DNA of 64,000 nt, taken from NCBI RefSeq assembly GCF_008326345.1, contig NZ_BJEN01000001.1:806001-870000 (forward strand), given 5' to 3'. The notes under the pieces were generated by a model that saw nothing but the letters and a program-made list of their open reading frames with translations, made no database searches and was not told the origin of the DNA. The DNA is from Cutibacterium modestum (lineage in GTDB: Bacteria; Actinomycetota; Actinomycetes; Propionibacteriales; Propionibacteriaceae). Below, piece by piece: positions 1-9,367 of this stretch. Position 1 is the stretch's first letter, and the number at the start of each line of letters is the position of its first letter. Both the position numbers and the translations under genes were made by a program.

Positions 1-2087
1 ATCTGGTTCGTCTTCGCGGCCATCGGTTCGTATTTCATCGGCTACCGGTTCTACGCCAAGTACATTCAGGACAAGCTCGTCCATCCCGACGACAGCCGCG
101 CCACCCCGGCCGAGTATGACTACAATGGCCGGGACTTCGCCCCCACGGATCGCCGCATCCTATACGGCCACCACTTCGCCGCCATCGCTGGCGCTGGCCC
201 CCTCGTCGGCCCGGTGCTCTCGGCCCAGATGGGTTACCTCCCAAGCACGATCTGGATTATCGTCGGCGTCATCTTGGCAGGCGCCGTCCAGGATTACCTT
301 GTTCTCGTCATCTCGATGAGACGCGGCGGACGGTCCCTCGGTCAGATGGCCAAAGACGAGTTGGGTCGCTTCGGAGGCATCGCTGCGCTTATCGCCACCT
401 TGACAATCATGCTCATCATCGTGGCTATCCTGGCTATGGTCGTGGTCAACTCCCTGGCGGCTTCATCGTGGGGGGTGTGGAGCGTCGGCTTGACCATCCC
501 AATCGCCCTGCTCATGGGCTTCTACCTGCGGTATCTGCGCCCGGGCAAAGTACTTGAAGTCTCGATCATCGGCATCGTTCTGCTCGTGCTGGCGATCGCA
601 TCAGGGGCCTGGATCGAGAACACCGCCGTTGCTAGTGCCCTCCATCTAAGCAAGCCGTTTTTGGCCTGGGCCATCATCATCTACGGATTCATCGCCGCAG
701 TACTCCCCGTATGGATGCTGCTGGCTCCCCGTGACTACTTGTCCACTTTTATGAAGGTCGGCGTGATCGCGATGTTGGCGATATCGATCGTCATCGTCCG
801 CCCGGTCATCAGCGTGCCAGCAATGACGGTCTACACCACCAACGGAGCAGGCCCGGTTTTCTCCGGAAAACTCTTCCCCTTCCTCTTCGTAACTATCGCG
901 TGTGGAGCGCTATCGGGATTCCACGCCACGATCTCCTCTGGAACCACCCCAAAGCTCATCGAAAAGGAATCCCAGGCACGTCTCATCGGCTATGGCGGCA
1001 TGCTCATGGAGTCCTTTGTAGCAATCATGGCTCTGGTGGCCGCCCTATCGGTGGACCGGGGCATTTACTTCGCTATGAATTCCCCAGCCGGTGCGACCGG
1101 AAATACCGTCAAGTCCGCCGTTGCTTACGTCAATTCTTTGGGCTTGTCGGGTGTGCACGCCAACGCCAACGCACTAACGACAACAGCCAAGCTCGTCGGC
1201 GAAACATCGATCGTCAGTCGAACCGGTGGCGCCCCCACCCTGGCTGTTGGTCTAGCGACGATCATGCACAAGATCTTTGGTGGCGAGGCCATGATGAGCT
1301 TCTGGTACCACTTCGCGATCATGTTTGAGGCCCTGTTCATCCTCACCTCGGTCGACGCTGGCACTCGCGTCGCCCGGTTCATGCTCTCCGATGCGCTGGG
1401 TAACTTCTGGCCCCGACTTAAGACCACTCGTGGAAAGTTGGCTCCTGGCTGACCACCGCAACCATGGTGGCTGGCTGGGGCTCGATCCTCCTCATGGGCG
1501 TCACCGATCCGTTGGGAGGCATCAACACCCTCTTCCCACTCTTCGGCATCGCTAACCAACTATTGGCAGCTGTCGCCCTGTCGATCTGCTTGGTGGTCTT
1601 TGCCCGAGCGGGCCATACGTGGCGGCTACTCATCATCTTCGTACCGATGCTCTTCACCGCCATCATCACGGTTTACGGATCCTGGCTGAAGATCTTCTCC
1701 CCCGATCCGAAGATCGGTTACTGGGCCAATCACATGACGTACAAGCGGGCCATCGCTGCCGGCAAGTCGTCGTTGGGACAAGCCAAGAACATCGAGGACA
1801 TGCACACCGTCGTCGGCAATACAGCCATCCAGGGAACGATGTCAATCATCTTCGTCGTCTGTGCCCTCATCGTCATGATCGTGGCCTGTATTCGCACCGT
1901 CCAAGCACTGCATGGCCGCAACATTATCGACACCGAGGATCCAGCCAAGGCCTCCAAGATCTTTGCTCCCAGTGGTCTCATGCCCACCAAGGCCGAGAAA
2001 GACCTGCAAGCGGAGTGGGACGCCTTCTACGACAAGCACCCTGAGCTTGATCTGGAGAGTGTCCACAAAGACAAGGAGCATGCGTGA
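1..2087 (+). pseudogene. cstA: Carbon starvation protein CstA (peptide/pyruvate transporter), 5'-truncated by window edge and frameshifted
   Basis: The frame is open from base 1 and reads as the multi-spanning CstA family, whose members import peptides or pyruvate at the plasma membrane. Recognisable segments are GYRFYAKYIQDKLV near the window start, LYGHHFAAIAGAGPLVGP, and a C-terminal block with DPLGGINTLFPLFGIANQLL. The first frame ends at TGA 1450-1452, just after WPRLKTTRGKL. The remaining about 207 residues continue from about 1464 in another frame and end at 2087. Reading GGG for GG near 1440-1442 restores one frame, so this is a one-base deletion in a short G run. The next gene overlaps the stop by four bases (GTGA), as in the usual cstA-ybdD pair. 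The lesion is either a real null mutation or an assembly error. The N-terminus lies outside the window. Family call is firm; functional state is uncertain. Confidence 0.88.
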
Positions 2088-2298
2088 CCACCGCGCCCCG
2101 GCACCAGCCCACCGACCCATTGTGGCGACGATACTGGTCGTCCCTGAGGTGGTGGGTGCGCGGCGTCACCGGCGCCGACGCCTACGCAACTACCTCGAAT
2201 GGTGCCGTCACGCCCATCATGAGCCGATGTCGGAGAAGGCGTTCTGGCGTGACCAGTCCAATCGTCAGGACCGCAATCCTCAAGCGCGTTGCTGCTGA
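2084..2298 (+). pseudogene. ybdD: YbdD/YjiX-family small protein (CstA partner), frameshifted
   Basis: A small gene beginning with GTG at 2084 inside the cstA stop (GTGA overlap). The first part reads WWVRGVTGADAY. The rest of the family pattern (NYLEWCRHAHHEPMSEKAFW, ending ARCC) appears one frame over, from about 2188 to TGA 2296-2298. One missing base at about 2186-2188 explains this. With the base restored the product would be about 71 residues, normal for this family, which characteristically accompanies CstA transporters and ends in a Cys-rich tail. Without it, the original frame runs to 2386 as unrelated sequence. Two adjacent coupled genes each carry a one-base deletion, which is either shared decay or a local sequencing problem. 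Confidence 0.75.
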
Positions 2299-2389
2299 AC
2301 GGAGGTGGCCGGAGCCAGTCGACCTGTGCCGACCGGCTCTGGAACATTTAGAAAAACGACCTTTGGTAGCGAACAACTATTCATAGTTA

Positions 2390-2420
2390 CTTTCCTCGAT
2401 GAGGTCCTCATCGAGGAAAG
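2390..2420. terminator. Perfect 15-bp inverted repeat, probable bidirectional terminator
   Basis: CTTTCCTCGATGAGG and its exact reverse complement are separated by a single T. The repeat sits between the ends of the convergent ybdD (2298) and MFS symporter (2488) genes. The GC-poor outer stem ends in CTTTC/GAAAG. The position and symmetry suit a terminator working in both directions; a protein-binding palindrome is the alternative. Confidence 0.6.
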
Positions 2421-2462
2421 ATCATGAGCGCAGGTGAATCGGAATCCGGCTCTTCCTCAATT

Positions 2463-2496
2463 GAGCCTGGTCAGTCGAGGAGCCTGGTCAGTCGAG
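2463..2496. repeat. Perfect 17-bp tandem duplication at the 3' end of the MFS gene
   Basis: GAGCCTGGTCAGTCGAG occurs at 2463-2479 and again immediately at 2480-2496. The second copy contains the last residues and stop codon of the minus-strand MFS gene; the first copy repeats the stop-codon context just beyond it. It looks like a recent slippage duplication and could vary in copy number between strains. Confidence 0.9.
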
Positions 2497-4023
2497 TTCG
2501 CCGGCGTCTCTAAGCACCTTCTCGATGTCCAGGTCGGGGTTCTCATCCTGGGTCTCCACGAGATGATGGGCTTCCTCGTGAGTGAGAACGGTGGGCATTG
2601 CACCGGGCATCGGCTTGCCGGCACTCTCCCCCATGACGCGCACCGCGATGAATCCGGCCATCGACGTTCCCATAATCCAATACGCTGGAGCAAGCCGGTC
2701 CCCGGTAACGGTGACCAAAGCTTCCATGATGAATGGTGCCGTACCGGAGAACAGCGCAGCCGCAAGGTTGTATGACATTCCCATACCGCCATAGCGCGAC
2801 GACGTGGGAAACAGTGCTGGCAGCGCGGATGCGAGGTTCGACACGTACAGGGCGACAGGCACGGCGAGCAGGAAAAGACCCAGCAGGGTCAACCACAACT
2901 GCCCGTGCATCATGAGCAGAAATGCCGGAATGGCCAGGAAGATGGCACCCACCGATCCGCCGAACAGCACGGGCCTGCGTCCGATCCGATCCGATAGTGC
3001 TCCGGCAACCGGTATACCCAAGCTCATAAGGACGAGCACCGGCAGGGTTAGCAGGTTTCCGTGCACGGTGTCGTAGCCCAGTGTCGTCGTCAGGTAAGTG
3101 GGCATATATGAGGTGACGGCGTAGCCGAGCGTGTTAGCGGCCGCGACTAGGACGAAGGCGGTGAGGATTTCACGCCAATAGCTGCGTACCAGGCCAGCGA
3201 TCCCCTTGGTCGGGTTCTGATTGCGATTGGCGACTCCGGCCTGGGCCTGCAAATAGGCTGGTGAATCCTCAATCTTCAAGCGGAAATAGATGGCGATCAA
3301 CGCGAGGGGCAAGGCGATAAGAAATGGTACGCGCCACACATATCCCTCCATCGCCGCACCCGACATGGTGAGCTGGAGCGACGACACGACGGCCGCACCG
3401 TTGGCAAATCCCAAGTAGGAACCGAGGTCAAGCAGCGAGGCATAAAACCCTCGATGCCTATCGGGAGCGTACTCGGTGATGAACGTCGTCGCCCCGGCGT
3501 ACTCGCCGCCGGTCGAGAAACCCTGGGCGAGCTTAAGGACGATGAGCAAAATGGGCGCCCATGCTCCGATGACCGAATAGTCGGGCAGAATGCCAATAAG
3601 GAAGGTTGAGGCCGACATCATGGTGAGGGTGAGGGCAAGCACTCTGTGACGGCCTAAGCGGTCGCCTAGCTGCCCCAAGATGATTCCACCAAGTGGTCTC
3701 GCAACGAAGGTCACTGCGAACACGCCGAGTGAAAAGAGACTCTTGACGGATGGTGCGGCCTCGGGAAGGAAGACACGGCCGATGAGCACGGCCAGATACC
3801 CATAAACGCCGACGTCATACCACTCCATGAGATTGCCAACGATGGTCCCGGCAATGGCTTGGCGCATGGGCCCACGCTCGACGACGGTGACATCTTCCAC
3901 CTGCAGTCGACGATGTCCATGAAGGTTCTGACCCGGCGCATCGTGCTTGCCATCTGGCGTCGGAGCCTGGTCCGCAGGCTTCTTGCGGCGGGGGGAGGAG
4001 GGGTGAAGGGGAGTCGGTGTCAT
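2488..4023 (-). CDS. MFS transporter, metabolite:H+ symporter (ProP/ShiA-like) family
   Basis: A 511-residue membrane protein with about twelve hydrophobic segments. After a 50-residue Pro/Lys-rich cytoplasmic tail, the core opens with AGTIVGNLMEWYDVGVYG, typical of the metabolite:H+ symporter subfamily that takes up osmolytes or small organic acids. The loop 2-3 motif reads GGIILGQLGDRLGRHRVL, and the second-half copy reads GALSDRIGRRPVL. The substrate cannot be told from sequence; proline/betaine, citrate, alpha-ketoglutarate and shikimate carriers all belong here. The start at 4023 has GGGAG seven bases upstream; a frame-extending ATG at 4077 lacks this. It is transcribed towards ybdD and ends inside a tandem repeat. 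Confidence 0.88.
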   Translation of the reverse strand: MTPTPLHPSSPRRKKPADQAPTPDGKHDAPGQNLHGHRRLQVEDVTVVERGPMRQAIAGTIVGNLMEWYDVGVYGYLAVLIGRVFLPEAAPSVKSLFSLGVFAVTFVARPLGGIILGQLGDRLGRHRVLALTLTMMSASTFLIGILPDYSVIGAWAPILLIVLKLAQGFSTGGEYAGATTFITEYAPDRHRGFYASLLDLGSYLGFANGAAVVSSLQLTMSGAAMEGYVWRVPFLIALPLALIAIYFRLKIEDSPAYLQAQAGVANRNQNPTKGIAGLVRSYWREILTAFVLVAAANTLGYAVTSYMPTYLTTTLGYDTVHGNLLTLPVLVLMSLGIPVAGALSDRIGRRPVLFGGSVGAIFLAIPAFLLMMHGQLWLTLLGLFLLAVPVALYVSNLASALPALFPTSSRYGGMGMSYNLAAALFSGTAPFIMEALVTVTGDRLAPAYWIMGTSMAGFIAVRVMGESAGKPMPGAMPTVLTHEEAHHLVETQDENPDLDIEKVLRDAGELD

Positions 4024-4346
4024 GATTTCTCCCGGTTGCGGACAATACGCCGCGATCGTCCTACGCGACATCGGCACAGGGTGGACTCATACCGATCGGA
4101 AGACCAGTGAAGGAGCCGTGCGGCCATGCCCGATGATGCCACTCACAGTGTCATCCGATCTGAGACCTCAGCCAGTCGTCCTGGAGTCGCGGGCCCACGA
4201 TCGCTGGTGAGCCACCTCGGCAGCTGTCACGTCCGCGCGACCGTCATACTTCACGATAACGTCGAATTTCACTCCGTCGCTGGTCCGCCAGTAGCCAACG
4301 CCTCCGTGCCGCATCGGCGTCACCCACGGCTTGTTATACTGCCGGC
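4024..4346. other. Divergent intergenic region
   Basis: About 320 bases separate the divergent MFS and methyltransferase genes. I see the methyltransferase -10 box at 4335-4340 and no convincing gene; short frames here show no family features. The MFS promoter should also lie here but I cannot assign it. Confidence 0.6.
4335..4340 (+). promoter_or_regulatory. -10 box TATACT, leaderless start
   Basis: TATACT ends six bases before the GTG at 4347, so the predicted transcript begins at or next to the start codon. No clear -35 element is seen. Confidence 0.6.
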
Positions 4347-5129
4347 GTGTTTTCCCCCTTCGACGTCTGGGCTTCCTGTGACTACACCCCGATGGCCCGA
4401 AAGTTGCATCCCGCTTCCAGCGTCGTTGCCGCCGAGGTAGGCAGAATGATTCCCGCAGGAGCCACTGTCGTCGATATTGGCGCTGGGCACGGCGACACCA
4501 CCAATGCCCTCCTTGACTCCGGTTTCGCGGTCACCGCGATCGAACCGGTTGGGCGGATGCGGAGAATCGGGAAACAGGCCGCGCCCCGTGCCACCTGGTC
4601 GTCGGCCACAGGAGAAGCCACCAGATTGGACCCCGAGTCCGTCGACGCGGTGGTCAGCTCCTTCGGGTCGATGTACTGCGACCCCGTCAAAGGTCCGGCC
4701 GAATGGGATCGCATCCTTCGCCCGGACGGGGCCTTGGTCATGGCGGTCTTCACCGACGAAGGGTTCCAAGCCACCATGACCAACCGCATGATGGAGATCT
4801 TTTCACCCAAAAGTTCCTCCATTCCCCCGCATGTGTTGTGGGGCCGTCCCGAGGTCGCTCGGGATCGTCTGGTCGCGCACTTCCACGACATCGCCCTGAC
4901 TGAACGCACCATGAATTGGGACTTCGACGGCGTCGAGGCTGGCATGGACTTCTACCTGCACGGCAGCCCTGTCCATGCATGGTCGTTGCACAGTTGCCGA
5001 AGCACCGCACAACGTGACAATCTCCTTGCCGCCCTGCGGGATTATCTGGCTGAACACGTTGACGCCGACGGACACGTCCGTGCACAGCTCCACTACTGCG
5101 TTATCAGTGCTATCCGTCATCGTCGGTGA
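4347..5129 (+). CDS. Class I SAM-dependent methyltransferase
   Basis: A 260-residue soluble protein with the SAM-binding motif I at about residues 40-52 (VVDIGAGHGDTTNALL) followed by the acidic end of strand 2 (TAIEPVGRM). A motif-IV-like segment reads VVSSFGSMYCDP, then ILRPDGALVMAVF, the usual post-motif of the UbiE/COQ5-like fold. The substrate is unknown. The GTG start is chosen because a TATACT box lies six bases upstream and the N-terminus (FDVWASCDYTPMARKL) fits this family. It stands alone, followed by a decayed transporter gene. Confidence 0.82.
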   Translation: MFSPFDVWASCDYTPMARKLHPASSVVAAEVGRMIPAGATVVDIGAGHGDTTNALLDSGFAVTAIEPVGRMRRIGKQAAPRATWSSATGEATRLDPESVDAVVSSFGSMYCDPVKGPAEWDRILRPDGALVMAVFTDEGFQATMTNRMMEIFSPKSSSIPPHVLWGRPEVARDRLVAHFHDIALTERTMNWDFDGVEAGMDFYLHGSPVHAWSLHSCRSTAQRDNLLAALRDYLAEHVDADGHVRAQLHYCVISAIRHRR

Positions 5130-5142
5130 CCCCTGTCGGAAT

Positions 5143-5720
5143 ATGCACATGGCTGCGCTGCTACTGGCGATCATCTGCCTCGCCTTTATCAGTCTCGGGC
5201 TACCAGACTCTTCGTCGGGGCCAGATGGCCGACCGTGCTTTTGGACTTGGGTGTTACAGTGTCGTGGGCGGGATTCCTTACGGTCGTTATCTCGGTCGGG
5301 ACGACCATTTCCAGCCTGGCCTCCGCATGTCTGACTCGCCAGTTCGCCACCACCGGGGTGAAGGTCACCAGCGTCGCACTGACGACGACCGCGGCCCTGT
5401 CGGGATTAGATTCTCGATCTCGACCCAATTCTGGATGATGTGTCTATAAGCGGCCCCTATGGCCTAGGCGCGGGAGCCGTAGACGCCACTTTCAATACTA
5501 CGCCGCGGTATCCTCCCAACACATGAACTGGTTACGCGGTTCCTGGGACGTGGAAGCTTAAATCGGCCCGTTCAGGCCTGACCGCTGGGTATGGCCAGCT
5601 GTGGGCTTACCGCACCATCATCATCCATGTCGTACTGACGGAGAGCCCTGTCGCTAGTTTGCCGTTATGGCGTCAAGAACACCACTATGTTGTGACCTAC
5701 CTCATATCTGGTGTCGGCGG
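5143..5720 (+). pseudogene. Decayed MFS transporter remnant
   Basis: Pieces of one MFS protein lie in order but in different frames. MAALLLAIICLAFISLGLPD starts at ATG 5143, giving a typical first helix. After a one-base loss in a G run near 5215 it continues as ARWPTVLLDLGVTVSWAG. Near 5400 it shifts again to IRFSISTQFWMMCL and stops at 5449. Beyond that, PYGLGAGAVDATFN, SSQHMNWLRGSW and YRTIIIHVVLTESPVASLPL are readable in shifting frames with stops up to about 5720, matching the conserved middle of sugar/drug-type MFS carriers. About 190 of an expected 400 residues survive; the 3' half is missing and the remnant runs into the convergent iron-sulfur gene. No function is possible. The exact boundaries are approximate. 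Confidence 0.78.
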
Positions 5721-6488
5721 GGGCATCGACGCAGTAAGGGACGCTTCTTGGGGTGCGGAAAGATCCCTGACGATCTCGTCGATGTTGTCCTCGGTGAGGC
5801 GAAGACACTTGCCGTCGGGCCAGATCACCACCAGCGGGGCGTGATTGCAGGGAAACATGCAGCCGGTAACGGTGACGAGCACCTCGGTGTCGATGGCGTC
5901 AGCCTGAACCAACTTGTTGTGCAGCACGTCATGCAGAGCCACAGCCCCCTGTGCACAACACCTCGGCCCACGGCACACCAGCAGATGATGACGGAACGGC
6001 GGGAACTCCTCCCAAACCACGCTGCGCAACGGGGCCTCATTGCCGGTGACGGTGCGCCAATCGTCATCCATCTCCTGGCCCAGACGCACTGTCCCGGCGT
6101 AGACGACCACCTGCGCCGCGTCTGGGTGATTTCGCACCCAGTTCCCGGAGACCCGCCGCAGCCACGAGATCGGCACCGGGCCGTCTTGGGCGCTCCAGCC
6201 AACCAGTTCGATCCGGCGAGCTCCAGTGGAGGCCACGGCATCGAGGGTGCCGGTGAGATCGGAGGCATTGCCCTCCGACGAGGGGAAGCCAACGTGACCG
6301 CCTGCGGGTAATGGCGAATTTTTCTCTGCCGGGCTCGGCCCCTGCAAACAGGCGGACCGGTCCGCGCCCACCTGCTCGGCGATCTGACGGGCGATGTCTG
6401 CGTCAAAGGCATCACCCCATCTCAAAGACACCGCTATGCGGATCGTGGTTTCCATCTCTTCAGTGACGTCAGTTGTATCAGCGGTCAT
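5697..6488 (-). CDS. Thioredoxin-like [2Fe-2S] protein with an N-terminal domain possibly related to CbiX, in a B12-riboswitch operon
   Basis: A 263-residue protein, last gene of the cobalamin-riboswitch operon. Residues 167-245 carry the thioredoxin-fold [2Fe-2S] pattern: CRGPRC (C172, C177, with an extra C178), then 32 residues, then CMFPC (C210, C214). Residues 15-160 form an alpha/beta domain (IRIAVSLRWGDAFDADIA, ARRIELVGWS, AAQVVVYAG) resembling one half of the sirohydrochlorin cobaltochelatase/CbiX fold, but I see no metal-binding His pair, so this is tentative. Ferredoxin domains fused to CbiX are known in other bacteria. The start at 6488 overlaps the ATPase stop (ATGA), so the four genes are coupled. 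A role in corrinoid or cobalt handling is inferred from the operon alone. Confidence 0.75.
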   Translation of the reverse strand: MTADTTDVTEEMETTIRIAVSLRWGDAFDADIARQIAEQVGADRSACLQGPSPAEKNSPLPAGGHVGFPSSEGNASDLTGTLDAVASTGARRIELVGWSAQDGPVPISWLRRVSGNWVRNHPDAAQVVVYAGTVRLGQEMDDDWRTVTGNEAPLRSVVWEEFPPFRHHLLVCRGPRCCAQGAVALHDVLHNKLVQADAIDTEVLVTVTGCMFPCNHAPLVVIWPDGKCLRLTEDNIDEIVRDLSAPQEASLTASMPPPTPDMR

Positions 6489-7279
6489 ACATTCTCTAAC
6501 CCGTGCCAAACGAAACCGCGACGTTGCGTCGTCCAGAAACTCCCTACCACCCCAAAGTGATCACGGACCACGTTAGAGGTCAGCACATCATCGGCAGGTC
6601 CAGTGGCCACCATGCGACCCGAGTCCAAAACGATGACGTCGTCTGCGTATGCGGCGGCCAGGTCGAGATCGTGGATGACGGTTATCGTCGTCAGCCCAAG
6701 ACTTCGCACTCGCTCCAGCAGGTCGATCTGGTGACGCAGATCCAAGTGGTTGGTGGGCTCATCGAGCATGAGGATCTCAGGCTCCTGAGCCAGGGCACGC
6801 GCCAGTTGCACCCGTTGCTTCTCGCCACCTGATAGCGACGACCATGCCCGCTCGGAAAGCTCGACGACGCCGGTGGTAGCCATGGCCTCCTCGACGATCA
6901 CGGCGTCGCGTCCACCACCGTGCTTGCCCATACGCCATCGTCCACGATGCGGAATGCGCCCCAGCCCCACGACGTCGCGCACCGTCAGTTCGACATGAGC
7001 CGACGAATTCTGCTCCAGCAGGGCCATCATCCCGGAACGCTCCTTGATGCCGATCCGGGCGAGATCACGCTTCCCCAGCCACACTCGTCCTTCGCCTGGC
7101 TTGCGCAGCCCCGCGAGTAGATGAAGCAGGGTGGTCTTGCCGGATCCGTTGAGGCCAATAATCATCGACATGACCTGGGGACGAATTTCCACGCTAACCC
7201 CTGACAGAATCGTCTTTCCGTCCACGCTCCAACCAAGGCTCTCAGCCCTCAATACTGCTGGCACTGTGACCGCCGTCAT
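6485..7279 (-). CDS. btuD: ABC transporter ATP-binding protein, BtuD/FecE type (corrinoid uptake)
   Basis: A 264-residue ATPase with Walker A GLNGSGKTT at residues 42-50, signature LSGGEKQRVQLARAL, Walker B ILMLDEPTNHLD and a switch histidine in TVIHDLDLA. The sequence class is that of FecE/BtuD/FhuC importers for iron chelates, heme and vitamin B12. Its ATG overlaps the permease stop by four bases and its own stop overlaps the downstream iron-sulfur gene. The cobalamin riboswitch 5' of the operon makes corrinoid the likely cargo; a siderophore role is the alternative from protein sequence alone. Confidence 0.88.
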   Translation of the reverse strand: MTAVTVPAVLRAESLGWSVDGKTILSGVSVEIRPQVMSMIIGLNGSGKTTLLHLLAGLRKPGEGRVWLGKRDLARIGIKERSGMMALLEQNSSAHVELTVRDVVGLGRIPHRGRWRMGKHGGGRDAVIVEEAMATTGVVELSERAWSSLSGGEKQRVQLARALAQEPEILMLDEPTNHLDLRHQIDLLERVRSLGLTTITVIHDLDLAAAYADDVIVLDSGRMVATGPADDVLTSNVVRDHFGVVGSFWTTQRRGFVWHGLENV

Positions 7280-8310
7280 GATCTCGAGGCCTGTCGACGC
7301 AAAAGCACGACCAGCACCGGAGCCCCGATGATTGCCGTGATGACGCCCACTGGGATTTCAGTGTCAGGGCGCAGGCATCGTGCGGCGGTGTCTGACCACA
7401 CCATGAGCAGCGCTCCGGTCAGGGCAGATACCGGCAAGAGACGGGCGTGACGGACCCCGGTCCAGAACCTCACGATGTGAGGACCCGTGAGCCCAACAAA
7501 GCCGATAGGCCCGGCGAAAGCCACGCTGAGGGCCGTCAGCAGAGCGGCGCTGACCATGATCGCCCAGCGAACGATGTTCACCGGAACACCCAACGACATG
7601 GCACTAATATCTCCAAACGCGAAAGCGTCAAGGACGTGGCACAAGGCCATACCGACGACCAGCGCAGGCACGGTCGCGACAACCAAGGTGATCGTCGACC
7701 CCCACCTCAGCCCGGCGAAGGACCCAAGCGTCCATGACAGAGCCGAACGGGCCGCATTCGACTCCCCGAAAACCATGATCATCACCGACACCGCTGCCCC
7801 GCATAGCTGGCCTACGGCTACACCGGCCAGAATTGTCCGGCTGGCAGGTAATTCCCCTGATCTGCCAGTGGCCATCGCCAGCACCATGACCAAGGCTCCG
7901 ATGGCTCCGACAAAGGAGGCCAGGGCCATGAGGGCCGACTGCCCGAGAGCGCTGGAAACCCCGACGACCAGGACGAAGACCGCCCCGACCGATGCACCGC
8001 TGGAAATACCTAGTAGGTACGGATCAGCCAAGTCGTTGCCAGTCAGAGTCTGCAACACTGCGCCACACATCGCCAACAAAGCACCAACAGCCATCGATCC
8101 GATGACTCGCGGGGCCCGCATCTGCCAGACGATCTGATCATCGAGGACCGTGACATCAGCCCCCTCGATGAGCCGAAAACGTCGCGCAACCACCCGTGCG
8201 ACGTCGTGAACCGGGACTCGGACCGCCCCGATCCCCAGGACTATAAGAGCACTACCGATCAGGGCAGCAACGACAATGCCAAGCAGGAACCATCCGCGCC
8301 AGCGGCTCAC
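7276..8310 (-). CDS. btuC: ABC transporter permease, BtuC/FecCD family
   Basis: A 344-residue permease with about ten hydrophobic segments and the FecCD hallmarks GAVLQTLTGNDLADPYLLGI near the first third and GPIGFVGLTGPHIVRFWTG near the end, the coupling-helix region that docks on the ATPase. Length is normal for the family. It starts at GTG 8310 inside the substrate-binding protein stop (GTGA) and ends inside the ATPase start (ATGA). As the membrane channel of the riboswitch-controlled operon it probably moves corrinoids. Confidence 0.9.
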   Translation of the reverse strand: MSRWRGWFLLGIVVAALIGSALIVLGIGAVRVPVHDVARVVARRFRLIEGADVTVLDDQIVWQMRAPRVIGSMAVGALLAMCGAVLQTLTGNDLADPYLLGISSGASVGAVFVLVVGVSSALGQSALMALASFVGAIGALVMVLAMATGRSGELPASRTILAGVAVGQLCGAAVSVMIMVFGESNAARSALSWTLGSFAGLRWGSTITLVVATVPALVVGMALCHVLDAFAFGDISAMSLGVPVNIVRWAIMVSAALLTALSVAFAGPIGFVGLTGPHIVRFWTGVRHARLLPVSALTGALLMVWSDTAARCLRPDTEIPVGVITAIIGAPVLVVLLRRQASRS

Positions 8311-9314
8311 TTCCCGGCGACCTTGGCCAGGCCGTCATTGAGGGTCTTGGCTCCGTCAACCAGCTCAGCACCAGGGGTGCTCTGAGAAAATGGCACGGTG
8401 ACGAACTTGTTTTCTTTGACCGCCTTCATCTGGCTGAGAACGGGGTCCTTCTTTAGATAAGCGATTTTGTCCTTGGCTGTTGACCAATCGGCGTCCGCAA
8501 CGACGATGACGTCTGGATTGGAACTAACGATCTTCTCCCATGAACCGTCAGCCCAACCCCCATCGAGGTTCGCGAAAAGGTTCCTGGCCCCGACGGCGTC
8601 CATGAGCAGCTGCGGGCCGCCATGACCAGCTCCGATGAATGGAACCTTCTCACCCGAGTCAAACCACACGATCGAGGTCCCACCGCCATGTTTGTTACCG
8701 GTGACTTCTTTGAGGGACTTACGCTGTCCGGCGATGGCTTTGTCAGTGGCGTTTTCGGCCCCGACGAGGGTCCCAACCTCTCTCATCTCCTTCCACACAT
8801 TCGCCCAAGTGGCCTCGGCTGACCGGGTACCTTTGGGACATCCGAAGGGGCTGATATATGTGGCGATTCCCTGCTTCTTCAACTCCTCGCGTGTTCCCAC
8901 CGCTTTATCGGTAAAAGCGCTCGAATACGAGGACAAGGCCAGATCAGGCTTGGCAGCCAAGAAGGTCTCCTTGGACGGATACTCCTTAGAGAGCACCTTG
9001 ACCGAATCGTAGGCTTTCTTCCACTTCGCGGGGATCCCACTATCAAGATAGGCGGTCCCGACGAGTTTGGTCTGACCACCGATAGCCAACACGTCCTCAG
9101 TAGCTCCTTGATTGAGAGTCACAGCCCGGGTGGCCGGCTTGTCAAGGGTGACCTTCTGACCACAGTTGGTGATAGTGATTGGACCAGCGCCAGACTGGGA
9201 GGACGACGCTGACGATGTGGAATCCTTGGGGGCGCCGGCGCATCCGGCCAGCAGGACGACGGGAAGTACCGATGCCACGACAGCGCGGCGAAGGTGCGAC
9301 GGGGTGACGGACAT
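8307..9314 (-). CDS. btuF: ABC transporter substrate-binding lipoprotein, BtuF/FepB-like
   Basis: A 335-residue lipoprotein. A signal peptide ends in lipobox LLAGC with the lipidated Cys at residue 25, followed by a Ser-rich linker. The mature part follows the PF01497 periplasmic-binding pattern: RAVTLNQGATEDVLAIGG, then KPDLALSSYSS, and SSNPDVIVVADAD late. The start at 9314 is chosen for the signal peptide; longer frames upstream run through the riboswitch and are not real. It is the first gene after the cobalamin riboswitch, which is the main reason to call the ligand a corrinoid rather than an iron chelate. Confidence 0.85.
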   Translation of the reverse strand: MSVTPSHLRRAVVASVLPVVLLAGCAGAPKDSTSSASSSQSGAGPITITNCGQKVTLDKPATRAVTLNQGATEDVLAIGGQTKLVGTAYLDSGIPAKWKKAYDSVKVLSKEYPSKETFLAAKPDLALSSYSSAFTDKAVGTREELKKQGIATYISPFGCPKGTRSAEATWANVWKEMREVGTLVGAENATDKAIAGQRKSLKEVTGNKHGGGTSIVWFDSGEKVPFIGAGHGGPQLLMDAVGARNLFANLDGGWADGSWEKIVSSNPDVIVVADADWSTAKDKIAYLKKDPVLSQMKAVKENKFVTVPFSQSTPGAELVDGAKTLNDGLAKVAGK

Positions 9315-9367
9315 GAGGAAGCCTACTTTCTGTGATCGGCGTGCGCGGCCGGGAAACGACAGGACGT

